Assembly: GCA_965153455.1 (NCBI GenBank)
Contig: OZ234496.1
Coordinates: forward strand, 8,455,863-8,519,862
DNA length: 64,000 nucleotides
Source: Sphagnum compactum
Taxonomy: Eukaryota; Bryophyta; Sphagnopsida; Sphagnales
Reading direction: 5' to 3'
Position 1 is the stretch's first letter; each line of letters starts with the position of its first letter. Made by a program: the position numbers and the translations under genes. The notes under the pieces were generated by a model that was given only the letters and a program-made list of their open reading frames with translations, did no database searches and was not told the DNA's origin. Of this stretch, positions 12,231 to 23,005 are shown one piece after another.

Positions 12231-13600
12231 TCACTAAACCCAAGTCCCATAGGCCACCCATTACTTTGAAAACTATGTACAGTTCTCATCCAAGGCAAGT
12301 TGGCTACTAAAACAAAGTTCCAAAAAAAAAACAATCAATCAAAAAAATATACATATGTAATTTCCATTTCTAATAAAATGAAAAGAGATTTTTGTTTTTA
12401 TGTAGAAAAAACCAAAAACAAAAAGGGAAAAAAAACAAAATGAACAATAAAACTATGAAAGAAAATAAGAAGTGAAAATGAAAGTTATTAAAAGAAAAAG
12501 AAAAAGAAAAAACACAACAAAACAAAGTGCACAAAAAAAAACTTACAATTCAATAGTTAGTTATCTTTTTGCTCTAGCTACCAATAGTCAACTATCTTTT
12601 TCTTCTAATCACATGACTATCTTCTTGCTCTAGTCAACTGCCGTGCACAATCAACTATCTTCTCACTCTAGCTGCAAGTCCTTCTATAGCTACTTCTTTT
12701 TCTGGTTCCAATTACAGGTCCCTCTTTGAAAATATGTGCAAAATGAAATGAAACATTTGAAACTTTGTTTTCTTGTCGCAAAAGGAAAAGAAAACAAATA
12801 CAAAAGTTGAAGTTGGAAAAAAATGAGAATTAATGCCAACACTAGATTGAGCATTCTAGTAAATTATTCAAAATGTAAGTAAAACTTTCAAAATGATGTC
12901 TCGATTAATTCTTGCTGCGAAAAAAAAAATGTTCAAGTTTTAAAGAAAAACTTGAAAGTGAAACCTCCTAAGAGGTTGCCATGTGGTGTGTTTACATATT
13001 GATACATCACATCAATGTTACTAGATACCTTCTAAGTTGTAGATATTGCCTTCTAGATGGCAATTGCATTTTTTTAGGGTCACATGTTTAACCTAAAATA
13101 ACAATTTATTTGGTCGTTTTCGAACGATGGCTCTTAGTACGCATATAAAACGCATATTTATAACCTTCTAGAACATTTTCAGTAACATTGTTTTCAACCC
13201 CATTGCTTGCTAATGGTATCCCTTGCCTGCAAATCAAACAAAATGCATGTACTCAAGTTCAAAACCTCAAAACCACGAAATGCAAAAATAAAAATCTCAA
13301 TTGAAGTAAATATGTGTTGTGCTCCAAGCATCCCCTCTATTCTTTCTAAGGTGAACTTCAAGTTACAACCTTCCAAGTCTTCCTCCTGCTTTTCTCTTCC
13401 ATCTTTGAAGTTTTCTATAAAAAAATTCCATTTTTTACACACAATTGATACATGGAAAATATTGGAATGTTTCATCATGTAAGAGATGTGATATGAATCA
13501 TGATCTTCTAAGAATTGTTATGAATGTTTGGTTATTCATGTCCCCAAAAAAGTCTAATTCCATGCATGAATTTTAGGGAGAAGAAAACTAACAACTTAAT
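12231..13600. other. AT-rich intergenic, A-rich low complexity and a CT-rich degenerate repeat
   Basis: 12310-12540 is dominated by A runs and (aaaag)n. 12550-12700 repeats 'tcaactatctttt' and 'ttgctctag' phrases three to four times. The overlapping frames at 13194-13482 on both strands lack motifs. Confidence 0.45.
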
Positions 13601-14370
13601 ATGGTTGACGCGCTCCTAAGACCCTTGTTGAACCCACTTGAGGGTCCAACTAAATTGTGTTGCGGAAAGTTGGGACTTGAGGGCCGCTCCCGACTTCCAG
13701 CACTAAAGAGGGGTAGAGGGGCGTGCTAGAAGTCCCGGGATTAGACTAGGAAGAGGACAAGCGTTTCACCTACTCAAATCTGCATCAAAACCAACCCCAA
13801 GTTGGTTAGAACTCATTCTGCACCTTTTTGGTGTTAGGACAAGCCATGGGCTAACTCGGAATCACTTGACTCACCACGGCCCGGACTCGGGGGAAGCCAC
13901 CACCTTCCCACATATAGTATACTCTGCGTTTCACTGCGGAGGCTACATCCGAATGGCTCTTTTTCCAGGACTCCCAAGTTGGAGTCCCGAAACTCTCCCG
14001 GGTTGGAGTCCCGGAACTTTGGGAGCTTGTATCTCCCGCCTCCGACCTCCGATTGGAGTGAGGTCTGAACCAAAGTTGTAGCTTTCTTCGAGAGATTTTC
14101 AACGTCATGTTGCACTCCTTCAAGCGACGTCGAGAAGAGGTCGATTCCCGACTTTTAGTGGTCGGGAGTCAAACTGCCAGTTTGACTCCCGGCCCTTCTT
14201 TTGCCCATAACTTGGGCTGCAGATGTTCAAATGGTCAATGCGAGGGCATTTTAGATATCTACACTTCAAAACCTATCCATTGATATAAAGAACACCTCAA
14301 GGCGATGTGTTTTGACCCCCTATAATTGCTTCTGAATTTTCGGGAGTCCCGAAGGACTCCAACTTCCCAC
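13601..14370. repeat. GC-rich repetitive element with 'gggagtccc' motifs
   Basis: Sharp jump in G+C relative to both flanks. The near-palindromic motif 'ttggagtcccg' / 'cgggagtc' recurs at about 13979, 14003, 14157 and 14340. The region includes a minus-strand string reading PPSPGRGES / GGGFPRVRAVVS, a phrase I associate with repetitive plant DNA translations. No intact gene. It may be a solo LTR or the end of a larger element; no boundaries are provable from one copy. Confidence 0.45.
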
Positions 14371-15789
14371 TTTTGGGAGTGTGGGCTTCACCCTCACACT
14401 TAGCCCAAAGTGGGGTTGCGACAATGGTGGTGTCAAATTGGAGGCTTTTGGACCAATAGACACATTTGATGTTATAGTTTCATTCTTATGTGTTGAGATG
14501 AAGATGAAATTGTATTTGGCTAGATATGAAGGCCATTGTTATGAAGAAACTAGATTTTTTTATTGAATTTGGATGCCATTAGAGTGTGCAAAAGGCCAAC
14601 TAATCAGAAGCTTTGAAGTACAGTTACATAGTGGTAGATTGGGATGAACTTAAAGTCACTTTTGTTTAATATTGTGCAAGCAAGCAATAAGGGATAAAGG
14701 CACTCACTATGAAACAGATTGAGTCATGGATGAAACTCGTAGATGAAGATGTTGGTAGAAGTTTTATTTTGTGGTTTTTCTTGCCAAGTCAGAGACCCAT
14801 TAAACTCTTCCCATTTTTTCTATGCTTGATGATGTAAAATAATATTTTAAGTCTAGAACTCAGTATGTTAAATTAGAACAAAAAACTAGTTCAATATATA
14901 ATAACAATATGTACTAACCAAATGTTTACATGAAGGACAAGTATTTTGTGGCTTGATTATCCTCACACGAAATTGACTAAAAGTTTGATATCAACAAAAA
15001 GACTATCACATTATACACAACTAACTTCATATGAATAAGTTGGAACCATTAGATGCAAATTTCATGTTTTGAATTGTCATTTGGATGGGTATGCTTTATC
15101 CAGATGTGAAGTTCATGCATGGCTAGAATAACAAACTTTCAAGCCTTGTATTTCATATTCCTTACATCACTAGTATGTTTCAGTTGGCCAAGTTGCAATG
15201 CCCATTACCTAATCCTTCTCACAATTGCTCTATTGTGGCTAAAAATTCATTGAATGGTTGCAATAGTGCTCACCTTTGACTATGGGCAATAGGCTTTTGG
15301 TGAAAAGGTTCTTTATTTGCAAATGTTGGTTAACACATTTGTGTTCTCTTTCTTGGGATGTTGTTTTGTCAATTTTTTATTTTTGAAACACTTGGTTAAA
15401 AACACTATTTCTCAATGCAAAATGTTTTATTCCAATAATTTTTTTGCCACTTCTCTGAAATCAAAAGAATTGTAGCAAGCATTTTTTTTATTTAGCAAAT
15501 TATGAGAGAAGTTGGAGACATGTGTGTCTTTTGTGTGTACAATGTGTTTTTTCCAATGAAAAAGTTTGCCACTTTTCTAAAATGAGAAAAATAGTTGTGA
15601 CAATTTTTGTAAACTTTCTAACAATTGTGTTTTATGGAAAATTTCAGAAATGTTTCTTTTTTCACCATCAAAAAATAGTCATTTTTGTGAATTCAAAAAA
15701 AGAAAAAAGAAAAGGTCTAACATTCTTCAAATTTGTGGAAAAATAACAAAATTTGTTGAAAAAATATCATTGAAACTTGACACTATTTT
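14371..15789. other. AT-rich intergenic, no gene supported
   Basis: Only short frames (for example 15522-15746, Phe/Lys-rich) with no motifs. Confidence 0.35.
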
Positions 15790-16285
15790 TCCCCATACCC
15801 CCAATTTTGTGATATAACCAAAGTGGCAATCATCTAGAAGAAAATTTAGCCAAAATATTTTGGCTATAAACCACATAAGGCTCCTTTTATATTAAATTTA
15901 TCATTAAATCTTGTGACTTGGGAATTTCTTTTTCTCAAAAAAATTGGCAAATATGGTCCATTCTTTCCATGAAAAATCATTTGTGTAGGTAGGTTGAAAT
16001 CATGAATTTTCAGTTTTAAATTTGGCAAAATAAAAGGGGGTCATGGTTGGCAACAACTTTTGCCAATTGGAACTGATTTTTCTTTTTATTTAGGGATCTT
16101 TTTGTTATAATTCGTGAAATCACCGAATGGATGAATTATTCACACCTCTATTGGGTTTTAAAATAGTAGCCAAAAATGTGAATGATGATTAAACTTTTTT
16201 ACTTTCATATCTTGTTTGTAGCCAAATCTAGTTAAACTACCTCATGGATTTTAGCCACTTCAGCTACATCACCAAAATGAAAAAA
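15790..16285. mobile_element. Candidate fold-back (MITE-like) element
   Basis: The left end 'caattttgtgatataaccaa' continues to 'tttagccaaaatattttggc'. The right end 'tagccaaatctagttaaact' continues to 'agctacatcaccaaaatg'. These are imperfect inverted copies about 65 bp long. The same terminal motif occurs alone at 22690-22800 and 32150-32245, so it belongs to a dispersed family. No transposase inside. Superfamily and target-site duplication not determined. Confidence 0.45.
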
Positions 16286-17339
16286 AATCAACCAACTACC
16301 AAGCTTTGAATTACAAAGATGATTAGAAAGACCTTGGCAATTTCCCACCAATGTTTTTTTTTTCATTTTTTTGAAAGGGTGTCATTGGCATTTCCTACCT
16401 TCGTTTATCAAAACATGTGGCAAGGAAGTTTTACAAAATGTATGATAATTGGCTAGAATTATTTTGCAAGTAGTACTTCATTGACAACATGAATGCTCAC
16501 AATATGAATGTTCCTATGCAAACTAATTGGAGAGACAAGCAAGGAAAGTGCTACTAATAAAATTTGCATGACAAAAAATGTGATACACCAATGAACATCA
16601 AGACTATAAACATGCAATTTATGTACAAGGAAAGATGAAAATTGTGCTACATACTTGTACATAATTTTTAGCCAAAACTAAAAGGACTAGTGTCTAAAAA
16701 TACTAACATTGGTATGCACCAAAATAGTAGCAAAACACACCATGTGGAATGACTTAAAGGAATTCTTGGAGGAAGGGGGGGGAGTGGGGGTGAACCCCAA
16801 TCCATTTAACGATACTCCTTGATTAAAGTGGAAGAGGATATGCAAAAGATAAACCATTTAGAATGCCAACAACAAATGCAATTTGTTAATTCAATTGTAT
16901 TGTGACGTGTTGAATCTACTATGCTAACTTCTATCTAAAAAAAATAACCTGCAACTTGCAAAAACCCAAACATTTCACCCACAACAATTGAAAATCACAT
17001 CAAAAAATAATCATATAAAAAAAATTAAAAAATGTCATGATTGCACATTGATTAGGCTGCTAGAATAGAATCCAACCTTAGGGACTACTAGTTTCCCCAA
17101 CCCACGTTGCATTAAAACTAATGCATAGACATTGCAAAATGTGGTACAAAAATACACAAACCTTGCACTCGAAAAATGTGTTACAAAAAACCATATATTT
17201 GTGCCTTTTAATGCTACACAATACTAGTAGTACTGCATAATAGTAAACCAACACTAATGCCATATTGAACTAGCCACCTACTCTTCTCCATACCACAATT
17301 TCTCCTTTCCCCACTCCTGGATTGTTGTGTAGAAGGGGA
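16286..17339. other. AT-rich intergenic, no gene supported
   Basis: No motif-bearing frame. A G-rich run lies at 16770-16795. Confidence 0.35.
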
Positions 17340-19745
17340 AAGTTTCCAACCTATAAAACTTTTGCGCATACATTTAAACCACCAAGTCCAAGTGTGTGGT
17401 CAAGCGATTGCGAAGCTTGGACTTCATGAAATTGACTGTGGAGAAAGTTTTCTCATCTTCCACAGTGCCTACAACCATGACAATGTAATCTCCACTAGTT
17501 GTTAAAACTCTAACAACTTCTAAGCCATAATGGCATTTGTAGCCAATTATGCCCACATCTTAGTTGTAGGGTTACAATTAAGTGGCAAATGTAAAGCACT
17601 GGATGATTGTTGTTCTTCATGGTTATGGTAAAAAAAAACACTTGTTGGTCAAGTAATGCACCATCCAGCAAACCAACAACCAAAGTAACATTTGGGCTTT
17701 TTGATTTGGGGTGATAAGATTTGCTTTCAAAATTCCCAAGTGCCCAACAAAAGTGACCTCCACATCAACTACTTCCTAATATTGGGGATAAATAATCCCG
17801 GTTGTATTCATGAAATCATGGACGGGGAAACACCTTGCAAGTTCTTTTATCAACTTAAAAATTGCACATGTACACTGATCCTTTATAGATTGCACATCAA
17901 TCTCCCAGTCATTTTTAATCACCATAAACACTACATTAGTAGTGGCACATGTCTTATGCAACATGAACAAATGGCCATTGAATTGAAATGTTGCATATTG
18001 AACATTAGTTTGTGGCTCCAAATCACAAACATTTTGCACCAAGTCATTGAACATGGCAAACTGGGGGTGATCATACCTTTTCAATGGGTCTACATACATA
18101 ACATATAGATCACTAGTACACAAAATGATAGAGGTCACCAAGTTGCAAACAAAGGTATACCTACCCTGTGGGCTAGCTTGGATAGACTTTGAACTCCCTC
18201 CAACATGGGCAATACACAAGTCAATCCCAAGAAAATGTCAAAATCACACAAAAGCTCGTAGTTATTTGGCAAATGCATTCCCGGCCATATCACCCATCTT
18301 GACAACAAGACTCTTATATTTAGTTAGAACATGCTTGTTGGGTGCAAACATGCTAATCCACCTTGTTTTAACGTTGCAAAGGATTTTTAATCCCTTTGTT
18401 TGTAATACTTCTACCAATTTCACATGTTCCAACTGCCTCTTAGGAGAATGAGAAGAATAGACATACATGCCTTACAGCAAGCCTTCAATTTTTGCAACTA
18501 GTGGTAGGGAAAAAAGAGGGATTGCATAGTTAGGTTGCACCTATGTGCCATGCAGAGGATACTAGTGACAAATGGTGCATGTTTTTTGATGACTTGCACT
18601 ATCACCCCTATTTTCAATCCCTAAAAAACAATAACACCATTTGCGCCAAAAGAAATTAGTTTTGATGCCAAGTCCCCCTTAGATAATCCACCAATAGTAG
18701 TTACAAAATCACAAGCATGGTAGTTAGGTTGTCAAACCCACCTCCTTCAATGACTTGCTGCAAATTTAGGAGTATGGCTACCATGCGCTAATTTTGAACC
18801 ACATAATAGTGGATTGATATCCAGCTTTACTTATCCACTGTTGTGACTTCATCACAACTCAACAATATAAATCCCACAATTTGAATGGCATGCTTAGTTG
18901 CAGCCAAAACAACATTGTGCATAGTGTCTGCCATTCCCCACACACAAACCAAATATTAGTGACAATGATGGTGGTCTAAGGGGATTTTAAAGAATGTGCA
19001 TAAGGTACAATGCACAAAAAACAACAATCCAATAATGGAATCGAATAAGTACCTACCATTCCCCACCCATTAGAATCAATCCAATGCATCCTTGAAATCT
19101 TTTCAACCTTAATAAACCAAAAAAACCCTTGCATGCATTCATAATCTGTTAGCAGCCTTGTTGCAAAAAACGAAAAACAATAACAAACTGGAAGTTTTTT
19201 TTTTTTCAACCCTCTCTACATTTAGCACTTGTTCAAGGACATAATCAAGACACATAATGCCATAGATATGTTCCTTTTTTGCATGTTGGCTATGAGGACT
19301 AATGTAATAGTCACCTACCTTTAACCCTAGTTTTGCATGCTTACACTTTATTCTTCCACTATGCTTATAAAGCCCATCTAACATGGGAACTAATAACTTC
19401 TCCCTTCGCTCCACATTAATGCAAATCTTACACCGCACATGGTGCATTTTTCCATCTTCCCCCATAATATCCTCTGCCCATGGGAACTTAGCAGCCTAAA
19501 TGTCCTGAAAATGTCTTTGGACTTGCCGCTTAAGTTTCCTCTTTTTGGAAGGTTGCACATCAAGGAGCTTAGACTCAGGTTCATCAATGTCAATAATAAT
19601 TGTACTTGAACTTGGGCCATCAGCTCATGGATCAGATGTTGCTGCCACATTTTCAACATGTAGCATGTTTTGTGTTGTTGATTCTAGGGCTGGAGATGAA
19701 CCCAATGTGGCAAACCCACCATTTCCAAAAAAGAAGAAGAAAAAC
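17340..19745 (-). pseudogene. Decayed hAT-superfamily transposase
   Basis: Minus-strand pieces follow the hAT order. About 19500-19200: FPWAEDI-like then MGEDGKMHHVRCKICINVER and KLLVPMLDGLYKHSGRIKC, a Cys-x2-Cys BED-like finger region. About 18860-18600, across stops: DEVTTVDK / SWISIHYY, the first RNase H-like acidic segment. 18468-18262: SPKRQLEHVKLVEVLQTKG, then VKTRWISMFAPNKHVLTKYK. 18219-17776: one 147-codon open piece containing MYVDPLKRYDHPQF. 17556-17374: VVGTVEDEKTFSTVNFMKSK, then LRNRLTTHLDLVV, the C-terminal dimerisation segment; after one stop it continues MYAQKFYRLETFP. Many stops and frame changes: a dead copy. Terminal inverted repeats were not identified. Confidence 0.8.
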
Positions 19746-19974
19746 TTGAAATTTGTCAGGTTCTTTGGGGATGCCATGGATCCAACAAATTGTAATTGCA
19801 AACTAACAAGCAACAACAATTGTAGCAATAATTATTGCAAACAATGTGAAGGCAAAAACTTGATGAGACTAACATTCAACATATGGGGGCACCCTTGGCA
19901 AGGTATATGGCATACAAAAAGGATAGAAAAATCCTTTATTTTCACAAAACACATTATTGAAAATTAGAGATAAA

Positions 19975-20225
19975 AGGATGAATGCATACATGTGACCCTA
20001 AAGGCATCTCTAGAATCTAAAAAATGAGGAAAATATATTACAAAATCTATGTTTTACTTTGTGTTTATTCTAGTATGTCAATAATCTCCAAAATGAAAAA
20101 AGAGGATGAATGCATACATAGGATACCTTAAGAGATCTCCAGAAAACATAAAGAAAAGGAAAACATATTATAGAATATTTATTATGGTTTGTGAATATTT
20201 TGGTATGTGGCTCCAAGTTAGAACT
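19975..20225. repeat. 129-bp imperfect tandem duplication
   Basis: 'ggatgaatgcatacat' starts units at 19975 and 20104. Both units continue through similar 'ctctagaa/ctccagaa', 'gaaaatatatta/gaaaacatatta' and 'tagtatgt/ggtatgt' stretches. Confidence 0.75.
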
Positions 20226-22689
20226 ACCAATGTCTATTAAATAAACCCTACAAAATTTGTATTGAAACCATGATTAGTGTTCAAAACAACACATCAACAA
20301 TTCAAGTCAACATGGCAAGATCTCGGAATTTTACAATTACAATAGATCTCCAAGATACAACATACCTTATAGATGCCACTAAATAAAAGATAAAATGAAG
20401 TGAAGTAGAATTGGTACCAACCTATATTTCAACAAACATTGGAGCAAATTATTGTATTGTGGATGGGGTTTCTTCTAACCATCCTGCATGCCATGGACCC
20501 ATTTAGAAAGACCATCCATTCTTGTAAACCGCAAAATTGGAAGTCAATAATTAAGAATCAACTAGCTCAAGTAATAACTTCAACCTGCAAATAATAATCA
20601 GTGACATCATAAATTTTTTAAGTGTCATTCACATGTGTCAGACATGCAATAAAAATGAATGAATTCACTTAGGGATACTAGTGAATGTCATGTTGCACTA
20701 GGATTGGGTCTTTAAACTTACATATGAAAAGAACTTCAATTCTCATTAGAATTATAAACAGAGGTTGTATATTTGGTAGCTCATAGAAACTAATGAAGAT
20801 CTGGTCAAAGGGTGAGATATTAGTTATAATTGGATTTTTTTTATAAAAAATTGCTTTGCAACAAGAAAGAACAAGTTTACACCACCACCACATGACCAAA
20901 AACATGGGTAATCTTTGGCTTTGCTAAGGGGATCTCTTCATGCTTTGACTCCCAACAATGTGAGAGAGCTTTTAAACTAACAAGTGGACATGGTGGAATT
21001 AAAGGAGGCCAAGCTCCGACACCTTTCTTGGGAAGAACTATAAAACTAGCTAAATACAGTTGTGCAACATGCTTTGTCAACACAACAACATATAGTAGTG
21101 GAACTAACTAAACCATCAACATCCTCAATTGTGGATGTTCACAATAGTAGGTGCAACAAATATAACCTCATGAAACCAAAATGTTTGGTTAGTTGAAGCT
21201 TTTTTAGCCATCATTAAATGTCTCCTCACAAAGTGGCATTGCATTTAGTAGCAAACAATGGTAACAATTTAGTTGTTTAACATCATCAACCTTTTTATCC
21301 AACCTTGTTAACAAACACCTTTTTCAACAATAACCGAACCTTTTGGAACTCTTTTCTTCAACATTTTTAGGAATTGCAAAAGGAGCAAGCAATGGGAATG
21401 CATCTGCTTCATTTAAAACACAAGTAAAACAATTGTGCAATATCTAGGGACTTGAAAATGACTTGTTAAGATGGGTCTTAGTTTTTGATTAGCATGGTGG
21501 TGGTGGTGGAATTGGTCTCACAATAATAATGGGTGTTGGTGATTTGAACCAAAACTCTAAAAATATATATTAACAAAAAAAAATGATCATTCATAAGTTG
21601 AAAAATCAACTTTCAAAGGTTTTGAAGAAGAAACCAACCTTGGTAAGGATCTTGCACAAAATTCTAGCAACTAGTTGTTTTATGTAGTAAATGCCACTCG
21701 CATGAATGAGCTTGCTGCTAGACAAAAACATAATCACAACCTCTTATAAAATCAAAGTTCAAACCTGCAAAATCAAAACACTGGTTGTGCAACAATTCCT
21801 TTCGATAAAAACATATTAAACTTTTTCCTTATGAATAAACTATCTGTGGGTGGGGGCCACAATTACCTTTCTCATTTAGTTTCACTTGTTTGAATTTGTC
21901 AAATGTTGCTACCACTCCTTCAATTGTGTGTTTGCTTCACAACAAGCTTCACCACAACACACTGAACGATGACACATACACTTACTTTGTCAAAACCTTG
22001 ACTAATCACTGCCACAATTGTTTTTTAGGCTAAATACTTTTATTCAAATAGATAGGTCCTATTCACTTGCTTGTAGAAGGAATGGTGCGAAACAAAATGA
22101 AAAGAAATGTAGTCATTGTGAATCTTCAAACTAACACAAACAATGGCCAACGATCTCCTAATGAAGAAGGGATGAAGATGGTTTTTTTGTAGCTTTTGCA
22201 ATCGTAGGAGGCGACGATGGAGAAAGGTCGATTATTGTGAACTTAGCGAAAGGAACAACAAACCCCTACTTTTTTTGGCAAATTTCTCAAAAACTTTCGT
22301 ATTTTTTCCTTTATGCAATTTGCAAGGAGTTGTTATGTTTTGCAACAGTGCAAAATTTTGCACAAAAAAAACGTTGCTTTTCACACTAATTAAATATTGT
22401 TTTTTAAAATATTGAAAAATTTCAATTTTTTTTTCAAATGACAAAAAATGTGAAAGAATATATGGAAATTTTCAAAGAATATTTTATTTGTCAAAATTTC
22501 AAAATTAATTAATTAATTATTCAACAGCCATGTGTGGAAAGTGCTTTTTCTTTTTTCATTGACAAATTTTCACCAAATTTCGACCGAAAAAAATAAATGA
22601 TTTCAACTTATACAGAGGATTGTTGATGTAAAAAAAGGCCTAGATTCGCCAAATTTCATTTAAAAAAAAAAAGGTTCCAGTTAGTAGCC
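20226..22689. other. AT-rich intergenic, no gene supported
   Basis: Short frames only. Simple repeats and homopolymer runs at 22370-22680. No coding motif found on either strand. Confidence 0.35.
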
Positions 22690-22800
22690 AAGAATAGAAG
22701 GATATTCTTGTTTTGTTTCTTTCATATCTAGTATGTAATCCAATTTGGCTAAATTATTTTCTGTATGATCGCCACCTTGGCTATATCACAAAATCCTTCA
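22690..22800 (+). repeat. Dispersed 'TTTGGCTAAATTAT' repeat, copy next to the POLD2 promoter
   Basis: 'ccaatttggctaaattattt' then 'cgccaccttggctatatcac' matches 32195-32245 ('ccaaatttggctaaattatc ... tgtcaccttggctatgtcac') and, more loosely, the ends of the fold-back element at 15790-16285. Confidence 0.6.
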
Positions 22801-22825
22801 AAAATACTAGTGTCAAGGTACTACA

Positions 22826-22848
22826 AGGGTTTAGGGTTTAGGGTTTAA
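22826..22848 (+). promoter_or_regulatory. Triple telo-box (TTTAGGG)n upstream of POLD2
   Basis: Three tandem copies of the plant telomere-type heptamer, about 155 bp upstream of the POLD2 start codon. Telo-boxes are known cis elements of plant replication (PCNA) and translation genes active in dividing cells, so the position fits. Function here is inferred only. Confidence 0.6.
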
Positions 22849-23005
22849 GGACCTCTTCTGCTCCTGCTGCAGTTCTTCCGCCATTTTCTTCCTGACATCC
22901 TCTTGCGATGCCATCATCCACATTATTGCTACCTACTTTGGTGAGGCTTGTTTCCAGTTTCCAAGCTTAGAAGAAAGGGAAAAAAACAAACCTTTTTCAG
23001 AAGAA

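Noticed and set aside
13194-13482. Overlapping frames of 91-94 codons on both strands
   Set aside because: No recognisable motif; opposite frames open by composition only.
22826-22848. Chromosome end or interstitial telomere
   Set aside because: Only three heptamers, and single-copy genes lie on both sides; a telo-box is the simpler explanation.
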